Assembly: GCA_012295275.1 (NCBI GenBank)
Contig: CM022669.1
Coordinates: 1,205,573 to 1,233,072 of the forward strand
Source of the DNA: Chrysomallon squamiferum
Taxonomy: Eukaryota; Mollusca; Gastropoda; Neomphalida; Peltospiridae
Direction: 5' to 3'
Length of the DNA: 27,500 nt
The notes below the pieces were generated by a model. The model did no database searches and was not told where the DNA came from. It saw only the letters and a list, made by a program, of their open reading frames with translations. The translations under genes were made by a program, and so were the position numbers. This document shows positions 20,812 through 27,500 of the stretch, piece by piece; the stretch's first letter is position 1; every line of letters starts with the position of its first letter.

Positions 20812-20935
20812 GCGGGTCGTAGATTGAGGCACGGGATCGAGTCCTGTAGCCGACTTAGTGACGCACTTTGGTTCATGTGCTATTTTTGTCTCTCTGCCTC
20901 CGTCTCTCTCTTTCTCTGTCAGGTGAATTTCTGTC
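20812..20935 (+). repeat. Possible second tRNA-derived fragment with CT-rich tail
   Basis: GGGATCGAGTCCT at 20833-20845 fits a B box on the + strand. An A box upstream is unclear. A pyrimidine-rich stretch follows, ending CTGTCAG|GTGAAT at 20922/20923. Confidence 0.25.
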
Positions 20936-21109
20936 TCTAAGCAGCGAAGGAGAAATTTTTTTTTTTTTAAATTAAAATAAAATGTGAAAATAGAAATGTG
21001 CACTGCTATTCCTGAACGCTGTTCACTGCTGGGAGGTTGCGCTGTGGCAAAGACGAGATTATTAAACGTTTAATTACGACTCGTTTCCCTCCTCCCCCTC
21101 ATCAGCTTT

Positions 21110-21540
21110 GTATCAGTGATATCGATTCTTTTTATCATCTTCTTAACTTCACTTCATCATCCTATTCAGCTGTAACCATCATCATTATCTTTTAATTCAT
21201 ATATCGTATCCTTTCTCTCCATCTTCGTCTCCGTAACGCCCTCTTCTTTTATTAATTTCCTCCTGAGTGCTGTGAGCACTTCCTCTCGTGGACTTTGGCG
21301 CTACAACTTTGTACTATTTTTCTTGCTCTGTCTTCCTTTCACGGGCATTGTATGCCTGATTTCCTCTAAGTAAACTTTTTGAGCTTTTCCGTTAGTGCTG
21401 AATGCACAATAATTGGGTTTGAAAGCCGTACGGCATCAACTGTTTACCTTGCTAACGAAATAAAATTCTCGCTATTTACCCATAAGGCAGCAGCAGATAG
21501 TCCCTGACCCTGTTCGATTACTGTTTATTTGCGGACGGAA
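21110..21540. other. Pyrimidine-rich spacer, possibly an old retroelement fragment
   Basis: TGTGAGCACTT (21271) followed by CTTTGGCGCTACAA (21293-21306) recalls the conserved 3' tail shared by L2/CR1-type LINEs and their SINEs. Without the full tail or a coding part this is tentative. Confidence 0.2.
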
Positions 21541-21950
21541 TGACGTCGCCTGTGGAGAGATTTTGGAAAAGAAGAATTTTTTTTTTTTTTTATCAAGCCT
21601 AGAGGTGTTGTGATGTCGTTCATTTGATTTCTTTTGACATGCGCATCGAAATATTGATTAAACTGATAAAAATCATTGTTAGGCTTTTAAAAGAAAAGCA
21701 AACATGAAAAAAGACGAAGGGTTGAAGAACAGCGTTAGATACTGTCCAATGTCTGCAGAAAATTCACTCAAATAAAACAGTTCTACAATGAGAGTAATAA
21801 TGAACAATCTACCTTTCAACGACTAACTTCAATAAATAAATACATAAATAAATAAATAAAAAGTAGTATAAATATCTCACACATCACTTAATCCAGATTA
21901 TTAATTTTCTGTAAAAACTGTTTCGGATGTTTTGTTTCTTTTGTCTGACA
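21541..21950. other. AT-rich spacer
   Basis: T-run at about 21571-21590 and (AAAT)n at 21832-21862. No gene. Confidence 0.5.
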
Positions 21951-21955
21951 GGACT

Positions 21956-22705
21956 ACGTTAGTATGTTAGAGACTCTTCTGTCTCATAAGATGATGTTAG
22001 TATGTTACAGACTCTTCTGTCTCATAAGATGATGTTAGTATGTTAGACTCTTCTGTCTCATAAATGATGATGTTACTCTTCTGTCTCATAAGTGATGTTG
22101 GTATGTTACAGACTCTTCTGTCTCATAAGATGATGTTAATATGTTACAGACTCTTGTTAGTGTTTTAGAGACTCTTCTGTCTCATACAATGATGTTAGTA
22201 TGTTACAGACTCTTCTGTCTCATAAGATGATGTTAGTATGTTACAGACTCTTCTGTCTCATAAGATGATGTTAGTATGTTACAGACTCTTCTGTCTCATA
22301 AGATGATGTTAATATGTTACAGACTTTTCTGTCTCATTAGTAATGATGTTCATAAGATGATGTTGGTATGTTACAGACTCTTCTGTCTCATAAGATGATG
22401 TTAGTATGTTACAGACTTTTCTGTCTCATACAATGATGTTAGTATTTTAGAGACTCTTCTGTCTCATAAGATAATGTTAGTATGTTACAGACTCTTCTGT
22501 CTCATAAGATGATGTTAGTATGTTACAGACTCTTCTGTCTCATACAATGATGTTAGTATGTTACAGACTCTTCTGTCTCATACAATGATGTTAATATGTT
22601 ACAGACTCTTCTGTCTCATACAGTGGTGTTAGTATGTTACAGACTCTTCTGTCTCATACGATGATGTTAGTATGTTACACTCTTCTGTCTCATATGATGA
22701 TGTTA
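21956..22705. repeat. 38-bp minisatellite, 19 copies
   Basis: Unit GTTAGTATGTTACAGACTCT plus TCTGTCTCATAAGATGAT. I count 19 occurrences of CTGTCTCAT. Most units are full length; several are shortened near 22040-22160 and 22335-22350. Each intact unit holds the inverted pair ACAGA-CTCT-TCTGT. Confidence 0.95.
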
Positions 22706-23334
22706 GTTATAAAACTAGTTACAGAGCAGAGATGTTGTGAACGTTATAAGTAGTTCTGTGTTGTAGTTGACACTAAGACACGGTCTGCCGATGACTTCGC
22801 CAAAGTGTTAGCTAGACTGATTGAAATTAGAAAAAATACATCGTCTGAAACAGAAATATAACGTGTTATTTGAGTACTTTCACATAGGCGAGCTTCTTGT
22901 TTTTTTTTTTTTTTTGTTGATTACTTTGCTTCTTCTGCCCTTTTCAAACGGAAATTATTTGCTGTGGGCCTCAGTGTCTCTACTATATATTTCTCACATA
23001 CTTTTTTTTTTTTTTTTTGTTAATCGTGGTCTGCGTCGTGTTTTTTCTTGTGTCTCGTTTTCAACACACTTTTCAGTTGTTACAGACTGTATTACACTTT
23101 GAACTCTGTTCAGAGAACAAGGTCCTGGGATCGAATACAACTCGCTACTCAGATCTGATTTATGAAGTATTTCTGTTAAAAATGTGTTAATCTCACTAGA
23201 GTCTGAGTGCAGTTTTTACAATGACAGTTAAAACACAGATAACACTGACAGTATCGAAACTGCTAAACATATGTCATCATCAGTTTCATCATAGACAACA
23301 CATACCAACAGACAACACATACCAAAGCAAAAGT
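22706..23334. other. Intronic spacer
   Basis: Two T-runs (about 22900-22915 and 23003-23018). TGGGATCGAATAC at 23126 is weakly B-box-like. A 93-codon frame (22821-23102) crosses both T-runs and has no domain. Confidence 0.45.
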
Positions 23335-23470
23335 GCATACTTAGACACACACACACATACACAAATACATAACCAACCACACATACATACACACACACAT
23401 AGGTACACACAAACATAAATATATACTCACACATTCAAACAGACAAAACACAGATACACACATAGAAACA
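23335..23470. repeat. CA-rich degenerate tract
   Basis: ACACAC and ACATAC units, imperfect. Confidence 0.88.
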
Positions 23471-23577
23471 GATTCATAAACCCACAGACAGTATATAAAA
23501 CACTGAGAGGCTGACTGTTATAATAATTATTCGTTTCTTATTGCAATATTTCAAATAGAAAAAAAATTGTAAAACTA

Positions 23578-24299
23578 AGCTGCGTGTAATTGAGACTGTG
23601 TTGTCAACATAATTAGTGAAACACGTGTAAAAGTGGCCTATGTGTAATTCAAACTGTGTTGTCAACATAATTTGTGAAACACGTGCAAAAGTGGCCTATG
23701 TGTAATTCAGATGTGTTGTCAACATAATTAGTGAAACACGTGTAAAAGTGGCCTATGTGTAATTCAGACTGTGTTGTCAACATAATTTGTGAAACACGTG
23801 TAAAAGTGGCCTATGTGTAATTCATAATTAGAAACACGTGTCCAGACTGTGTTGTCAACATAATTAGTGAAACCAAGCACGTGTAATTCAGACTGTGTTG
23901 TCAACATAATTAGTGAAACACGTGTATAAGTGGCCTATGTGTAATTCAGACTGTGTTGTCAACATAATTAGTGAAACCAAGCTACGTGTAATTCAGACTG
24001 TGTTGTCAACATAATTAGTGAAACACGTGTATAAGTGGCCTATGTGTAATTCAGACTGTGTTGTCAACATCAAAAAGTGGCCTGTGTTGTCAACATAATT
24101 TGTGAAACACGTGTAAAAGTGGCCTATGTGTAATTCAGACTGTGTTGTCAACATAATTAGTGAAACCAAGCTACGTGTAATTCAGAGTGTGTTGTCAACA
24201 GAATTAGTGTACACGTGTAAAAGCGGCCTATGTGTAATTCAAACTGTGTTGTCAACATAATTAGTGAAACACGTGTAAAAGTGGCCTATGTGTAATTCA
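23578..24299. repeat. 58-bp minisatellite carrying CACGTG
   Basis: Full unit: GTGTAATTCAGACTGTG, TTGTCAACATAATTAGTG, AAACACGTGTAAAAGTGGCC, TAT. A short variant replaces the last third with AAACCAAGCTAC. About a dozen units. The exact palindrome CACGTG occurs 11 times (23622, 23680, 23737, 23795, 23835, 23878, 23919, 24024, 24108, 24212, 24270). Confidence 0.95.
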
Positions 24300-25359
24300 C
24301 TGTTTCAATAACGTCTGGTGTGAAATGTTTACGGGACCTGGCAATGTTTACAAGTTAAAACAACTCTGGTCCCATTTCGATTAGTCTTTGTTTGATGACA
24401 ATCGCCAATCGATGGATTTAGCACATGAGCTTTAAGCAGCAAAGCGTTGCTCTGAGAAACCAGACTAAGATACTGAAACAGCATTCTTTTTGTTTTTAAC
24501 CTTTGTTACTTTTTTATAAAGAAAAAAAAAGTATAGACAACAATAACTTTATATAGCTAACTGATCTGAAAACTATTTATGTTTTATTTGCTGTTCTTTT
24601 CTTTCTCTGTCTCTCTCTGTTTATCTCTCTATCTTTCTTAAAATACCGTAGTATTGTATAAAATGAGGTTTTGCTTCAGAGAGTTCATTGCTTTCAGTGT
24701 TTTTCTTTTGTTCTTTTACTAAAATCTTGTTATTTTTCTGTCTGTTGGAGATGTTTTGACAGTTACATAAAGTGAGTGCCGCGGATTTCCTGTTAGAAAT
24801 TTTTTTTTTTTTTTTTTTTTTTGAAGGAAAGATACAACTAATATTGAAATATTTTCGTTAACCAACATACACTGATGTATGTGTTCAACAAACGATCAAC
24901 AGTGTCGAAAACAGTCTTTTTTTTTTTAATAATATAAATACCATAAATATCGACTAAAACATTTTGGTAAACAATTACTAACATTAAATGTTTGTACAAC
25001 ATAGAATACTGCTACATTACTTTAAATAGAACAATATGTACGTAAAGTTATTTGCTACATAAAAACAAAATATATCAGCAAAGTGTTACATGTGTTAGAT
25101 ACAAATATCGGCACCGCATTTCGACTAAAATATGCAATTACTGTCCAGTGAAAAGTAGCGTCATGTGTAGACGTCAGTCACTAAACACGACCGCACTCTG
25201 TTGTAGAAATATGTACACCACTCATTGCTTACGTATATTAAATATTGCGGGTAATCTGTCATGTTTCTAACACCAAAAATTAATATGCCATACAGAATTG
25301 AATACCATTATATACTAGATGTTTTGGTTGTGCCCAGAATACAAACATTAATAAGACTG
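24300..25359. other. AT-rich intronic spacer
   Basis: T23 at 24800-24822. A 72-codon frame at 25052-25270 has cysteines but no known pattern or splice sites. No exon seen. Confidence 0.45.
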
Positions 25360-25386
25360 TTTTTTTTTTTTTTTTTTTTTTTTTTT
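25360..25386. repeat. T27 homopolymer
   Basis: Perfect run of 27 T, immediately followed by the first copy of a 73-bp spaced direct repeat. Confidence 0.95.
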
Positions 25387-25484
25387 GTACTGAAACCATC
25401 TAACATGCAGAATTAAATACATTCATGTGACAACATGCTAACGTAGTTTTAGCAGAATGTACTGAAACCATCTAACATTCAGTG
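25387..25484. repeat. Spaced direct repeat GTACTGAAACCATCTAACAT
   Basis: The 20-mer occurs at about 25387 and 25459, each followed by CAG after one variable base; two units of a roughly 73-bp repeat. Confidence 0.85.
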
Positions 25485-25569
25485 TCATGGAATATTACAA
25501 TGGAATACCTTGTTTTTAACACTGAGTTCTGAGAAAACATAACTGTTTTCTTTACATATTATCATGCAG

Positions 25570-26050
25570 TAACGACCACAATAACAGCATGTTGTTTTAA
25601 CACAGTACAATACATTATAGTCACATGTTTTTAACAGACCACAATACATTATAGTTTTTAACATGTGTTTAATAACATAACACAAATGCAATATAGTCAC
25701 ATTTTTTAAACCACAATACATTATAGTCACATGTTTTTAACAGACCACAATACATTATAATCACATTTTTTTAACAGACCACAATACAATACATTGTATA
25801 ATCAGATGTTTTTGACAGACCACAATGCAGTATAGTCACATGTTTTTGACAGACCACAATACATTATAATAACATGTTTTTAACAGAACACAATGCAGTA
25901 TAGACACATTTTTTTAGCAGACCACAATGCAATATGGTCACGTGTTTTTAACAGATCAAAGTACAATATGGTCACGTGTTTTTAACAGATCAAAGTACAA
26001 TATGGTCACATGTCTTTAGCGTATCACAATGCAAAATTATTACGTGTTTT
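25570..26050. repeat. 34-bp minisatellite, about 13 copies
   Basis: Unit close to AACAGACCACAATACATTAT plus AGTCACATGTTTTT. The right-hand copies switch to GATCAAAGTACAATATGGTC-type variants (25955-26010) with near-identical neighbours, indicating local duplication. Confidence 0.93.
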
Positions 26051-26159
26051 TTTCTCAGAATTTTAAGTGAACTGTAATATTGTTTATTTCTGTCGGTTCT
26101 GAGCAGACTGCTATAATAATTAATTACAATTAATTAACAAATAACAATATTATTTGCCA

Positions 26160-26465
26160 TATTAATACCACACTCGTATGGTAACTGTATGAGAGTTGTG
26201 AAACACAGATGGAGGTGAACACAATCAGGGTGTGTGATATTTGTGTTGTTTGGGTGGCTGGTACAGGGGACAAATTGCATTTCGGACCTCCCTCGGGCCT
26301 CTTTCACTCGCAGCCTTTGCAAATTGCAGTCTGTCTCGGATATTTACTTTCGTCAAGGGACCAATCAAATCGTGCCGCGTCAAAACGAGACGAAGCGTGT
26401 TAAACATAGTTTGAAACAGATGAACGTGCGACGTCTGTCTGTCTCTGCGGGTTTCAACTAAATCT
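26160..26465. promoter_or_regulatory. G+C-richer island, candidate regulatory element
   Basis: Holds CAAATTGCA twice (26271-26279 and 26320-26328), the palindrome TTTGCAAA (26316-26323), and GGGACCAATCAAA with a CCAAT box at 26361. Open frames on both strands (60-75 codons) overlap here without domain or splice support. Resembles an enhancer or promoter more than an exon. Confidence 0.3.
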
Positions 26466-26479
26466 CCTGAAAAAATAAC

Positions 26480-26565
26480 TACACGTTATTATTACTATTA
26501 TTATTATTAATATTATTATTATTTTTATTTTTTTTTTTTATTATTATTATTATTAAAAGTCGTGT
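26480..26565. repeat. (ATT)n array
   Basis: ATT runs around a central T-run. Confidence 0.9.
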
Positions 26566-27050
26566 CGTTGTTTTTAAATTATTATATGTTTAATTAATAA
26601 CATTCTCTTACATTTTTCCATATTAAATATTCACTATCATACATTTTTATTTATTTATTTATTATTTTTATTTTATTGTTTTTTTTTGCTGCTGCTGTTG
26701 TTTGTTGTTGCAGCTGTTATCCCATAAACACAATGGAGATATTTTTGAATTACGTTGTGTCTGATGAATTACGTCGCAAACACACGAGCAGTTGATGACA
26801 AGGTATTTTGTATTGACAGACATTAAAGAATGGTGTTGCTGACGTTACTCAACACCCGATGACGTGTTTTTCCTTTCTTCTCTCTTTCCTCTGTTTTTAT
26901 TTTCTGTTATCACTCGATATTTCCACAATCTTGTTTGTGATTTTTGAGATGCTGAAGTTAAAACTTCATTGATGTTGGTAATTAACCCTCGAGGTAAAGA
27001 CAGAATTGTGTTACTGAACTGGTGACTTGCGCAGTTTCCCCCCCAAAGCG
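26566..27050. other. Intronic spacer
   Basis: Nothing recognised apart from a short GCTGCTGCTGTTGTTTGTTG tract near 26688. Confidence 0.45.
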
Positions 27051-27500
27051 TTGATAAATAACACCTACGTAATAACTTCTCCTTCCTCCCCGGGGTCGGG
27101 GCGGGTCATTGTCATTTCCCATCAATTTCAGAGTCACGCGTTACAGCTGTAAAGAACTTCTGCCTAACGTCAGGCCGGTAATAATATATTTTATTAACTT
27201 TAAGTTCTGCTGGCAATTTCGTGCTTGGAAACACGATTTCCACGCACCCTAAACACACATTAATATTATTTCATAATGCTGTAATAAAATTCTGAACAGT
27301 TTTAACTCAGAGTGAACGAAATTTAACTTGTAATAAAACAAATATTGATATTTTGTCTTTCTAATCGTATGGGCGGCTTGTTGTGGGATAAATAGCGGCC
27401 AGTGCGGTTATTCTTGTATTTAAAGTCTCGAGATTTCAAACAAAGTTAATCTGGCAATAATTTTCATAAAGAGTTTTGAGAATGCTTCTTTATCAAGTGG
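27051..27500. promoter_or_regulatory. GC-box and TATA-like sequences, possible promoter region
   Basis: CCCCGGGG (27088-27095) and GGGGCGGG (27098-27105, Sp1-type) occur together, and GGATAAATAGCGG (27386-27398) is TATA-like. No open frame follows within the window, so this is only suggestive. Confidence 0.2.

Noticed and set aside
21956-22705. CRISPR array
   Set aside because: Units are directly tandem with no unique spacers, and the rest of the window is eukaryotic.

Overview
The window looks like metazoan nuclear DNA, most likely from an invertebrate. It is AT-rich and gene-poor, packed with micro- and minisatellites. It has one convincing coding exon bounded by canonical GT-AG splice signals, one decayed DNA transposon and tRNA-derived fragments. 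There are no operons, Shine-Dalgarno sites or dense ORFs, so it is not bacterial or viral. A mollusc or other lophotrochozoan would fit this repeat style, but nothing here proves the clade.

Layout: 1-2578 is AT-rich spacer with (AAT)n, (AAAT)n and (GT)n tracts. 2583-4585 is a 2.0 kb DNA transposon flanked by TATA on both sides. It has TIRs of about 260 bp, a broken transposase reading frame, and a second inverted copy of part of that frame. 4826-6790 holds a degenerate trinucleotide tract, then a 43-bp minisatellite (13 copies in register), then a related 24-bp minisatellite with a 96-bp higher-order period. 6790-9430 is mostly unique spacer. 9430-9714 is a GC-rich island with several nested stem-loops that ends in a strong splice donor. 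9715-18990 alternates long simple repeats with short CpG-containing unique islands (about 12.95-13.25, 15.0-15.24 and 18.04-18.18 kb) and a 31-bp minisatellite of roughly 40 units.

The only gene I trust is on the + strand. Its exon at 19195-19570 begins with an acceptor followed immediately by ATG and ends at a phase-0 donor. It encodes the N-terminus of a type II membrane protein: basic cytoplasmic tail, one transmembrane helix, short ectodomain with an N-glycosylation sequon, and an RKKR proprotein-convertase site. Its 5' UTR must lie on an upstream exon; 9715 is the best donor in the window. The rest of the protein lies beyond 27500, so everything after 19571 is read as a long first coding intron. 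No further exon is recognisable in it.

That downstream region carries a tRNA-like fragment, a long TG-rich tract, a 38-bp minisatellite (19 copies), a 58-bp minisatellite that repeats the palindrome CACGTG 11 times, a 34-bp minisatellite, and two GC-richer islands near 26.3 and 27.1 kb that could be regulatory. Most longer open frames in the window are translations of simple repeats and are not genes.
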